Shown piece after piece: positions 1 through 4,604 of a stretch of DNA of 6,428 nt. A program made the position numbers and the translations under genes. The notes beneath the pieces were generated by a model. The model was given only the letters and a program-made list of their open reading frames with translations. It made no database searches and was not told where the DNA came from. Position 1 is the first letter of the stretch, and each line of letters opens with the position of its first letter. The stretch is from contig JAUVKO010000133.1 of NCBI GenBank assembly GCA_030596225.1, positions 1-6,428 on the forward strand, given 5' to 3'. This DNA comes from Fidelibacterota bacterium (GTDB taxonomy: Bacteria; Fidelibacterota; UBA8477; JABMPR01).

Positions 1-133
1 TCAGTTCAAGCCCAACCGTCCCCATTTTTCCAATCACTCGACCCTGTAGATTTCGTACTTCCGCCAGTAGAGTTATTATTTTGGGGGCATTCCATTTGAA
101 ATGTGGCCAATCAATTTGCTCGTATATGTACAT
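1..133 (-). CDS. Fic family protein, N-terminal fragment (DUF4172 domain), cut by left edge
   Basis: Reading the minus strand from an ATG at 133-131 gives 44 uninterrupted codons that run off the window, beginning MYIYEQIDWPHFKWN and continuing with ITLLAEVRNLQGRVIGKM. The pattern of an aromatic start, WPxFxW at residues 9-14 and LLAEVRxLQGRxxGKM is characteristic of the DUF4172 domain found at the N-terminus of many Fic proteins. Fic enzymes usually transfer AMP from ATP to a hydroxyl side chain of a target protein. The catalytic HPFxxGNGR motif would lie further downstream, outside the window, so activity cannot be judged. A GGAG Shine-Dalgarno sequence at 141-144, seven bases before the ATG, supports this start. 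The gene has its own putative promoter and palindromic operator just upstream and is separated from the groES unit by two terminators, so it is probably an independent transcript. Family assignment is from recognition of the N-terminal motif only. Confidence 0.82.
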   Translation of the reverse strand, partial: MYIYEQIDWPHFKWNAPKIITLLAEVRNLQGRVIGKMGTVGLEL

Positions 134-140
134 GCTTATT

Positions 141-144
141 CTCC
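141..144 (-). promoter_or_regulatory. Ribosome binding site of the Fic gene
   Basis: GGAG on the minus strand, seven bases upstream of the ATG at 133. It is the best Shine-Dalgarno match in the region and fixes the start of the truncated Fic gene. Confidence 0.65.
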
Positions 145-149
145 GCGTT

Positions 150-184
150 ATCTGCGGTTAATATACTGGCTAATTTCCGCAGAT
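150..184. repeat. Inverted repeat ATCTGCGG / CCGCAGAT in the Fic leader
   Basis: Perfect 8-bp arms at 150-157 and 177-184 are separated by 19 bases. It lies between the putative Fic promoter and the Fic start codon, so it would be in the transcribed leader. It carries the same TCCGCA/TGCGGA-type core as the palindrome at 190-216, suggesting a second binding site for the same regulator or an mRNA stem. Confidence 0.5.
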
Positions 185-188
185 GCAA

Positions 189-194
189 ATTATA
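189..194 (-). promoter_or_regulatory. Putative -10 box (TATAAT) of the Fic gene
   Basis: A perfect TATAAT on the minus strand that would start transcription about 50 bases before the Fic ATG. The hexamer 17 bases upstream is GTTATA (212-217), which matches TTGACA at only three positions, so the -35 element is weak. The -10 box overlaps the end of the palindrome at 190-216. Whether this lineage's main sigma factor uses such boxes is an assumption. Confidence 0.45.
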
Positions 195-216
195 TCCGCA
201 TATATTGCGGATATAA
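190..216. promoter_or_regulatory. Perfect palindrome, putative operator of the Fic gene
   Basis: The arms TTATATCCGCA (190-200) and TGCGGATATAA (206-216) are exact reverse complements, 11 bp each, around the spacer TATAT. No T-run follows on either strand, so it is not a terminator. It overlaps the TATAAT box and would fill the promoter spacer, a typical place for a dimeric repressor. Related TCCGCA or TGCGG cores recur nearby at 151-157, 176-181 and 229-234. The sequence repeats are seen directly; the operator role is inferred. Confidence 0.5.
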
Positions 217-281
217 CTCTATTTAATCTCCGCACTATGGGTTTCGCTATTGCAGTACATCACCAAAGATTGTGGTTAGCT

Positions 282-309
282 AAAAAGGGCGGGTTAAAAA
301 CCCGCCCTT
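282..309 (-). terminator. Rho-independent terminator, minus strand, with no obvious gene in front
   Basis: An 11-bp GC-rich stem (285-295 with 299-309, core GGGCGGG/CCCGCCC) closes a three-base loop. On the minus strand it is followed by five T's (282-286); on the plus strand no T-run follows, so it acts on leftward transcription. The groES unit is already closed by the terminator at 484-511, so this one either backs that up or ends a short unrecognised transcript from the 312-480 stretch. It also insulates the Fic promoter. Confidence 0.8.
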
Positions 310-332
310 ACTCAAAAAACTTGTTTTCAAGC

Positions 333-383
333 GTCCGTCTTCGCAAAGCTTGGGGCTTCGCTTTTAAGCTATGCCCACACAAG
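333..383. repeat. Degenerate copy of a GTCCGTCT...ACAAG intergenic element
   Basis: It begins GTCCGTCTTCGC (333-344) and ends GCTATGCCCACACAAG (368-383), with a 23-base insert that repeats CTTCGC. The element at 3182-3215 has the same outline: GTCCGTCTACGC, then GCTACGCCGGACAAG. The shared borders suggest a dispersed short palindromic repeat family; this copy has lost most of its base pairing. Confidence 0.45.
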
Positions 384-400
384 TCGCCGTGACAGGCTCG

Positions 401-448
401 GGTCAAACAGGTTTCAGAATTGCAGGTACAGCCAAAACCTGTTTGATC
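401..448. repeat. Long inverted repeat, hairpin with AAACAGGTTT arms
   Basis: The arms 401-414 and 435-448 pair over 14 positions: 12 perfect pairs (TCAAACAGGTTT with AAACCTGTTTGA), one G-T wobble and a closing G-C, around a 20-base loop. No T-run follows on either strand, so it is not an intrinsic terminator. The core AAACAGGTTT occurs a third time, in direct orientation, at 472-481. Confidence 0.6.
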
Positions 449-471
449 AACTCATTTCATTCGCTGATTGA

Positions 472-481
472 AAACAGGTTT
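472..481. repeat. Third copy of AAACAGGTTT
   Basis: A 10-base exact copy of 405-414, and of the reverse complement of 435-444. It lies just beyond the groES terminator. Three exact copies within 80 bases are unlikely by chance and suggest binding sites or a structured RNA. Confidence 0.5.
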
Positions 482-483
482 AC

Positions 484-511
484 AAAAAAAGGGAGTCCGA
501 AGACTCCCTTT
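484..511 (-). terminator. Rho-independent terminator of the sigma/anti-sigma/Grx/groES unit
   Basis: On the minus strand a 10-bp stem, AAAGGGAGTC with GACTCCCTTT, closes a TTCG tetraloop (loop at 498-501) and runs into seven T's (484-490). TTCG is an exceptionally stable tetraloop in RNA. The hairpin begins about 20 bases after the groES stop codon, so it marks groES as the last gene of the unit. Confidence 0.92.
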
Positions 512-532
512 AGAATGTGAAATAGATCGTCG

Positions 533-802
533 TTAGCTGAGCTTAGCCAGAATATCACCACGATTGAGGATAAGGTAATCAGTACCATCGTAAGCCAACT
601 CATCACCGGCATATTTACCATAAAGGATAGTATCACCCTTTTTCACTAATTCCTGCAGCTCCTCGTCGTTACCAACAGCAGCCACTGTTCCACGACGCGG
701 TTTCTCTTTTGCAGTATCGGGGATAATAATACCTGAAGCAGTGGTCTCTTCTTCACTGGCGGGGACAACTAAAACACGATCATCTAAAGGTTGAATTTTC
801 AT
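533..802 (-). CDS. groES: Co-chaperonin GroES (Hsp10)
   Basis: The 89-residue protein is GroES, the heptameric lid of the GroEL folding chamber in the cytoplasm. It starts MKIQPLDDRVLV, as family members do. The mobile loop is at about residues 17-33, with the hydrophobic patch IIIP (25-28) that docks on GroEL and the following TAKEKPRRG. The C-terminal half has the typical KKGDTILYGKYAGDE and the ending YLILNRGDILAKLS. Length is normal for a short bacterial GroES. AGGAG at 809-813, six bases before the ATG, supports the start, and it lies over the stop codon of the glutaredoxin-like gene, so the two are translated from one message. Oddly, groEL does not follow; a terminator does. GroEL must be encoded elsewhere, and this may be a second, specialised groES copy. 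It is the last gene of the ECF sigma factor unit. Confidence 0.96.
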   Translation of the reverse strand: MKIQPLDDRVLVVPASEEETTASGIIIPDTAKEKPRRGTVAAVGNDEELQELVKKGDTILYGKYAGDELAYDGTDYLILNRGDILAKLS

Positions 803-811
803 TTCTTTCTC

Positions 812-1066
812 CTATAAACCTAATAAACCATTAATTTTATTCCTGTCAAAACCGACTATAGGACGGTTATTAATCCACAGTTGCGGAACCCCCTGCTGTC
901 CGGTCTTTCTTACCATATCCTGAGCAGCTTTTTGATTTCTACTCACGTCAATTTCCTTAAACTTAATCCCCTTCTCCCTCAAATACCGTTTCGCTGTCGT
1001 GCAGTGAGAACAAGTAGGGGTCGTGAACATAATAACTTTTTTAGCTAGTACAGCAACTGTTGCCAT
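812..1066 (-). CDS. Glutaredoxin-like thiol oxidoreductase (YruB/NrdH-type)
   Basis: An 84-residue single-domain thioredoxin-fold protein, probably a cytoplasmic thiol-disulfide reductant. After the first strand (KKVIMFTTPTC) comes the redox-active pair C19-S-H-C22. A second strand, IKFKEIDVS (34-42), is followed by the QQGVPQLWI segment with the cis-proline at P61 and by the GFD turn (72-74). This is the layout of glutaredoxin-like proteins of the YruB type, which are shorter than many classical glutaredoxins. The ATG lies six bases after the anti-sigma stop codon and has no close Shine-Dalgarno; AAGGA in the end of the anti-sigma gene is about 13 bases away, so translation is probably coupled. 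Partner proteins are unknown. Position directly after a cysteine-rich anti-sigma-like gene suggests it could reset that protein's thiols, which is inference only. Confidence 0.88.
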   Translation of the reverse strand: MATVAVLAKKVIMFTTPTCSHCTTAKRYLREKGIKFKEIDVSRNQKAAQDMVRKTGQQGVPQLWINNRPIVGFDRNKINGLLGL

Positions 1067-1072
1067 GATTTT

Positions 1073-1324
1073 TTATGCATCCTTCTTCAAATTATCAAGA
1101 TTTAAAACTTTGAAGAGGCGTTCGGATACAGCGTCAGGAAGCTCACACTCATTTTCCACAACTCTGTATAATTTTACAGATCGTTTCATGGTATCATAGT
1201 AAACCTTACACTCAGGACATTCCTCCATCAAGGCGCCAACCTCCTGACATAATTCAGAGCCCAGATCAGCACCAAAATCCTGACAGATCCTTTTTTGCAG
1301 CTCTACATTATGTTTCGGTTTCAT
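1073..1324 (-). CDS. Small cysteine-rich anti-sigma factor-like protein
   Basis: An 83-residue soluble protein with no membrane segment, encoded directly after and overlapping the ECF sigma gene. Cysteines lie at 14, 26, 36 and 39, with a fifth at 60. The CxxC at 36-39 (EECPEC) followed by the helical VYYDTMKRSVKLYR resembles the zinc-binding anti-sigma (ZAS) domain, which holds ECF sigma factors inactive. In the usual HxxxCxxC motif a histidine sits four residues before the first cysteine; here that position is Leu32, so any metal would be held by C14/C26/C36/C39 or the site is changed. I chose the ATG at 1324 because it overlaps the sigma stop as ATGA, the classic sign of coupled translation. 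An in-frame TTG at 1336 is a poorer choice. Identification rests on motif plus context, with no catalytic function expected. Confidence 0.72.
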   Translation of the reverse strand: MKPKHNVELQKRICQDFGADLGSELCQEVGALMEECPECKVYYDTMKRSVKLYRVVENECELPDAVSERLFKVLNLDNLKKDA

Positions 1325-1914
1325 GTTACCAACCAACCTTCGCGTTTTAGAAAGCTGTTCATCCGATCACGCAGAAAAAGTCTCGCTCGCATGAGTCGAA
1401 CTTTCACATTACTTTCGGAAAGCTCCAGAATCTCTGCTGATTTCGCTGTGGATAGCCCTTCCAAATCACGGAGAACAAAAACCGAACGGTATTTTTCATC
1501 CAGATCATCCAAAGCCACCTTGAGCGCGATCTGAAATTCCTTATCCGATACCTTGGTCTCAATATACTCCGGCCAATCAGAAATACTCAAGCCATGGAGA
1601 TTCTCGAAATCAGGTTCCTGGATGGAATAAGAGATCTGCATTCTGGATTGCTTTCGCAATTTACCGAGAGCGATATTCACGCCAATGCGGTAGATCCAGG
1701 TATAAAAACTGGATTTCCCTTTAAACGTATTGATCTTCTGAAAGGCAGTTATGAAGGTTTCCTGAAGCATATCTTCAGCATCTTCATTATTACGCAGCAT
1801 GCGTAAACCCAAATTGTAGATCCGCCCAGAATACATGGTCACTAATTGTGACTGTACTTTACGGTCTCCATCTCGGGCTGCCTGGATCAGCTCCGGCGTC
1901 TCTTCATTTGTCAA
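1321..1914 (-). CDS. RNA polymerase sigma factor, ECF (sigma-70 family group 4)
   Basis: This 197-residue protein directs RNA polymerase to a specific set of promoters. Region 2, which binds core enzyme and the -10 element, spans about residues 24-90 and contains the hallmark DAEDMLQETFITAFQ (45-59) and the FYTWIYRIGVNIAL segment. A short linker leads to region 4 (about 137-186) with the helix-turn-helix GLSTAKSAEILELSESNVKV, which reads the -35 element, and RLMRAR. Length is normal for an ECF factor. The apparent start is a TTG at 1914 with only a weak Shine-Dalgarno; an upstream in-frame stop lies 27 bases before it and no ATG intervenes, so a rare start is likely. The downstream anti-sigma-like gene overlaps by four bases. 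Target promoters cannot be deduced, though such factors commonly activate their own operon. Confidence 0.94.
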   Translation of the reverse strand: MTNEETPELIQAARDGDRKVQSQLVTMYSGRIYNLGLRMLRNNEDAEDMLQETFITAFQKINTFKGKSSFYTWIYRIGVNIALGKLRKQSRMQISYSIQEPDFENLHGLSISDWPEYIETKVSDKEFQIALKVALDDLDEKYRSVFVLRDLEGLSTAKSAEILELSESNVKVRLMRARLFLRDRMNSFLKREGWLVT

Positions 1915-1989
1915 CTCGCGTTTAATTGGATGCAGTTCCTAATCAGTTGTTACAAGAATATCTAAATTTTTATGGCAGGAATGGACGGG

Positions 1990-1995
1990 GCTATA
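1990..1995 (-). promoter_or_regulatory. Weak candidate -10 box for the sigma factor unit
   Basis: The minus strand reads TGGTATAGC, an extended -10-like sequence, about 75 bases before the sigma TTG. The -35 region 17 bases upstream (TGCAGA) is poor. A promoter recognised by the ECF factor itself would look different and could also lie in this 173-base gap. Offered only as a candidate. Confidence 0.2.
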
Positions 1996-2087
1996 CCACA
2001 ACACAGCATCTATCTGCAGTTTATTGAATGGTTTTTCCGCAACATTTGGTGCAATTATTGACACGGTGTGAATATAAAAATCTTTGA

Positions 2088-3152
2088 TCAAAGTGATTCC
2101 AGCCGATTGATCATTTCTGCTGCAACAAGCTTTTCATGGAGTTCGGAAAGATCACCATTAGTGATTTCTTCCAGACGGTACAATGTCAAATTGATCCGAT
2201 GGTCAGTAACCCGACCCTGAGGATAATTGTAGGTGCGAATCTTGGCACTCCGGTCACCGCTGGAAACCAGAGTTTTGCGCATTGCAGCCACTTTACTGTT
2301 TTGTTTCTCACGTTCATTAGCCAGCATGCGAGCTCGCAGCACCTTCATGGCTTTGTCTTTATTCTTGTGTTGAGATGATTCATCCTGACACGAGACAACC
2401 ATTCCTGTCGGCAAATGGGTGATACGAATGGCCGACTCCGTTTTGTTCACGTGCTGACCACCGGCTCCACTTGCGCGAAAGGTGTCAATGCGCAAATCAC
2501 CGGTATTGATCTCAACATCAACTTCTTCAGCCTCCGGCAATACTGCCACTGTGGCAGCAGAGGTATGAATTCTTCCACTAGATTCTGTCTGAGGAACACG
2601 TTGAACGCGATGCACACCACTCTCAAACTTCAGTTTACCATAAGCAAGCTCACCCGTAATCTGAATGATGGCTTCTTTGGTCCCACCAACTCCAATTTCA
2701 CTCAGGGTTATAAACTCATGCTTCCAGCCATTATTCTCAGAATATCGCAAATACATTCGCATGAGATCCGAAGCAAATAAAGCTGCCTCATCTCCACCGG
2801 CTCCGGCTCTAATTTCCAGGATGGCAGCACCATTATCAGCCGGATCTGTGGGAATTAGCAGAATTTTCAGCTCATCTTCCAGTTTCACCTGGTCTTCAAG
2901 CAAACCATCCAGTTCTTCCCGGACGATCTCTTTCAGCTCATCATCATCCCCCCGGAGAATAGATTCATCTTCTTCAATACTTCCTACAAGAAGATCATAA
3001 CGCTTGAATGCTTCCAACACACTGGAGAGTTCATTATGCTCACGGGCAACTTTCGCATATTTACGATTATTGGCCATGAGCTCAGGGTCCGATAATCGGA
3101 TTTCCAGTTCTTTAAACTTTTCCTGTAATGCTGGCAGCTTATCAAGTAGCAT
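2088..3152 (-). CDS. prfA: Peptide chain release factor 1 (RF1)
   Basis: A 354-residue class I release factor, which recognises UAA and UAG in the ribosomal A site and triggers hydrolysis of peptidyl-tRNA. The stop-codon reading motif is P187-Q-T189, the PxT form of RF1 rather than the SPF of RF2. The catalytic loop GAGGQHVNKTES carries G231-G-Q233, which reaches the peptidyl transferase centre. The N-terminal coiled domain (about 1-100), the AGAGGDEA segment (116-123) and the QDESSQHKNKDKA stretch are all typical. Length matches the family. AGGT at 3159-3162, six bases before the ATG, supports the start. The methyltransferase gene prmC, which modifies the GGQ glutamine and often adjoins prfA, is absent here. 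The gene stands behind a 207-base gap containing a palindromic element, so it may be transcribed separately from DUF1385. Confidence 0.98.
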   Translation of the reverse strand: MLLDKLPALQEKFKELEIRLSDPELMANNRKYAKVAREHNELSSVLEAFKRYDLLVGSIEEDESILRGDDDELKEIVREELDGLLEDQVKLEDELKILLIPTDPADNGAAILEIRAGAGGDEAALFASDLMRMYLRYSENNGWKHEFITLSEIGVGGTKEAIIQITGELAYGKLKFESGVHRVQRVPQTESSGRIHTSAATVAVLPEAEEVDVEINTGDLRIDTFRASGAGGQHVNKTESAIRITHLPTGMVVSCQDESSQHKNKDKAMKVLRARMLANEREKQNSKVAAMRKTLVSSGDRSAKIRTYNYPQGRVTDHRINLTLYRLEEITNGDLSELHEKLVAAEMINRLESL

Positions 3153-3359
3153 CGATTAACCTACAAAACTTTTATTTAACCGTCCGTCTACGCTCAAAGA
3201 GCTACGCCGGACAAGCAGAGAGTACAAAGAACGCAGAGAACCAAGACGTGTAAAAATCAACAGCTTTGAACCAAGTGATTTTTCAACCAGCCTATATTCA
3301 TAACTCTCAATTCTTTGCACGATTACCAATTTTCTATTTTCTTTTTTCTATTTCAGACA
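3153..3359. other. Intergenic gap with repeats between the DUF1385 gene and prfA
   Basis: On the minus strand, after the DUF1385 stop, come an A-rich run with GAAAATAGAAAA-type repetition (about 3329-3354), a nondescript middle, two GCAGAGA copies 18 bases apart (3215-3221, 3233-3239) and the palindromic element at 3182-3215. I find neither a clear intrinsic terminator nor a clear promoter for prfA; the candidates I tried had poor -35 or -10 boxes. Confidence 0.45.
3182..3215. repeat. Imperfect palindromic element GTCCGTCTACGC...GCTACGCCGGACAAG
   Basis: Outer arms GTCCG (3182-3186... read with CGGAC at 3208-3212) and inner arms GCTC/GAGC pair, with mismatches between, around an AAA loop. No T-run follows on the minus strand, so it is not a good terminator. 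The same borders occur in the element at 333-383. Short palindromes of this look are common between genes in several uncultured phyla, an observation from memory. Confidence 0.5.
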
Positions 3360-4352
3360 TTAGTCAATAGCCTCTGCTACATAGGTTTGACCCTGATGTT
3401 TTTCCAGGTCATCCCCAAAAGCAAACTTGAGAGACTCCAGAGCCACCGTCAATTGATCATCATCTGGTTCACTCGTGGTTATATATTGAAGCCAGATTCC
3501 AGGGGCTGCGAGGGCACGAACCCAGGCAATATGGCGATACTTAGAAGTCAACTTCAGAACCTCATAAGACACTCCGGCAACCAATGGGATCAAGGGTAAG
3601 TGAGTCAATAAACGGATCTGCAAGTTCATCTCACCAACAAATAATTTTACCACGCTATCAATAAGTGCAAACATGATGATGGATGCTAAAAGGACAATGA
3701 ATATAAAGCTTGTTCCACAGCGGGGGTGTTGAGTCTGAAAAGGTTTGGCTGACTCCACATTCAACTGCTTCCCTGCTTCGAAGGTATAAACCGTTTTATG
3801 CTCAGCCCCATGATACTGAAAAAGTCGCTTTACATCATCCATCAAAGAAATACCCCAGAGATATGCCAGAAAAAGAGCAATGCGGATAATGCCTGAGACA
3901 ATATTAAAAGTAAAAGCGGTATCAGAAAGATGCAGGAGGTTTCCCGTGACAAACAGAGGAGTCACAAAGAAAAGTCCCAATCCAATCCCCAGGGCTAAAA
4001 AGGTGCCCAGGAATGAGAGTGTTTTATCCTTGAGTGTCAACTCTTTATTCGCCTCTTCCTCATAAGCAATATCAGCAGATTCATTGAGAGTTTTGATTCC
4101 CATTTTCATAGACTCAAACAGGGCGACCATACCTCTAATGACGGGCTTCTTCAGAATGGCATGCTTTTCAGTAAGCGATATGAATTCCTCACGGCGGGTG
4201 ATGATCTCACCTTTCGGATTTCTCACTGCAATCGCATAAGCACCGGGGACTCGCATCATCACGCCTTCAATGATAGCTTGTCCACCGACTAAAATGGATT
4301 GTTGAGCCGCCAGGAATACCTGAACTAGAACACGAAATGTATTTTTTGGCAT
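3360..4352 (-). CDS. DUF1385 (YqhQ-like) integral membrane protein
   Basis: A 330-residue member of the DUF1385 family, whose biochemical role is not established. Family signatures seen are VGGQAIIEGVMMR (22-34), VIRGMVALFES (71-81), YHGAEHKTVYTFE (180-192) and HPRCGTSF (209-216). The histidines and cysteine of the last two could form a metal or active site, but that is speculation. Hydrophobic segments at about 112-138, 150-171, 214-238 and 249-267 predict four transmembrane helices in the inner membrane, with a soluble N-terminal part. The ATG lies 21 bases after the rpmE stop, without a clear Shine-Dalgarno; no later methionine would keep the conserved GGQAIIEG start. It probably shares a transcript with the aminotransferase and rpmE genes. 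DUF1385 genes are often found beside rpmE and prfA, which hints at a link to translation or envelope growth without defining one. Confidence 0.93.
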   Translation of the reverse strand: MPKNTFRVLVQVFLAAQQSILVGGQAIIEGVMMRVPGAYAIAVRNPKGEIITRREEFISLTEKHAILKKPVIRGMVALFESMKMGIKTLNESADIAYEEEANKELTLKDKTLSFLGTFLALGIGLGLFFVTPLFVTGNLLHLSDTAFTFNIVSGIIRIALFLAYLWGISLMDDVKRLFQYHGAEHKTVYTFEAGKQLNVESAKPFQTQHPRCGTSFIFIVLLASIIMFALIDSVVKLFVGEMNLQIRLLTHLPLIPLVAGVSYEVLKLTSKYRHIAWVRALAAPGIWLQYITTSEPDDDQLTVALESLKFAFGDDLEKHQGQTYVAEAID

Positions 4353-4373
4353 TTTTTCAGCTTGGCTAAAGAT

Positions 4374-4586
4374 TTATTTAGCTTTAGTTGGTGTACCGTA
4401 TTTTTTACGGAATTTGTCGATACGACCAGCTGTATCCAGCAATTTCTGCTTCCCAGTAAAGTAGGGATGGCATTCATTGCAGATTTCGATGTGCAGTTCG
4501 CCAACAGTCGTATATGTCTCAAAGCTATTCCCGCAAGCGCAGGTCACTTTATTCAGTGCATATTTAGGATGGATTCCTGGTTTCAT
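4374..4586 (-). CDS. rpmE: Ribosomal protein L31 (zinc-binding, type A)
   Basis: This 70-residue protein of the large ribosomal subunit sits at the subunit interface near the 5S rRNA. It begins MKPGIHPKY as L31 proteins do. The cysteine pairs C16-x-C18 and C36-x-x-C39 form the zinc site of the C+ form, as opposed to the zinc-free paralogue made in zinc starvation. The segment HPYFTGKQKLLDTAGRIDKF is the conserved core, and length is normal. GGGAG at 4597-4601 lies ten bases before the ATG. The gene begins 18 bases after the aminotransferase stop, so it is co-transcribed with it, and it is followed after 21 bases by DUF1385. The intact cysteines imply use under zinc-sufficient conditions. Confidence 0.98.
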   Translation of the reverse strand: MKPGIHPKYALNKVTCACGNSFETYTTVGELHIEICNECHPYFTGKQKLLDTAGRIDKFRKKYGTPTKAK

Positions 4587-4604
4587 TTTATTATAACTCC
4601 CTTA

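Larger units (their letters stand above)
312..483. other. Gene-free, repeat-rich stretch between two leftward terminators
   Basis: No convincing protein is encoded on either strand. A frame on the plus strand reading through this area also crosses the terminator hairpin at 282-309 and has no family resemblance. Visible content is a degenerate copy (333-383) of the palindromic element also present at 3182-3215, a 14-bp hairpin (401-448) and a third copy of AAACAGGTTT (472-481). I could not find a convincing minus-strand promoter here. It could be a small RNA gene or simply an accumulation of intergenic repeats. Confidence 0.5.

Noticed and set aside
183..392. Plus-strand frame of 69 codons
   Set aside because: It runs through the operator palindrome, the terminator hairpin at 282-309 and the repeat at 333-383, has no ribosome site and resembles no family.
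1325..1336. TTG start of the anti-sigma-like gene at 1336
   Set aside because: The ATG at 1324 overlapping the sigma stop as ATGA is a better start, and the extra four residues add nothing recognisable.
2058..2077. TTGACA and TATAAA on the plus strand after prfA, as a rightward promoter
   Set aside because: The spacing is only nine bases and no plus-strand gene follows.
2085..2101. CTTTGATCAAAG palindrome followed by T's at the end of prfA, as a terminator
   Set aside because: As a hairpin it gives only four A/T-rich pairs around GATC, too weak to be a terminator.
2415..3000. Two longer plus-strand frames opposite prfA (121 and 111 codons)
   Set aside because: They are antisense shadows of prfA; the serine-rich composition of the second reflects acidic and coiled codons on the other strand.
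3215..3239. Two GCAGAGA copies 18 bases apart as a CRISPR-like or tandem array
   Set aside because: Only two short units with divergent remainder; no regular repeat-spacer pattern.
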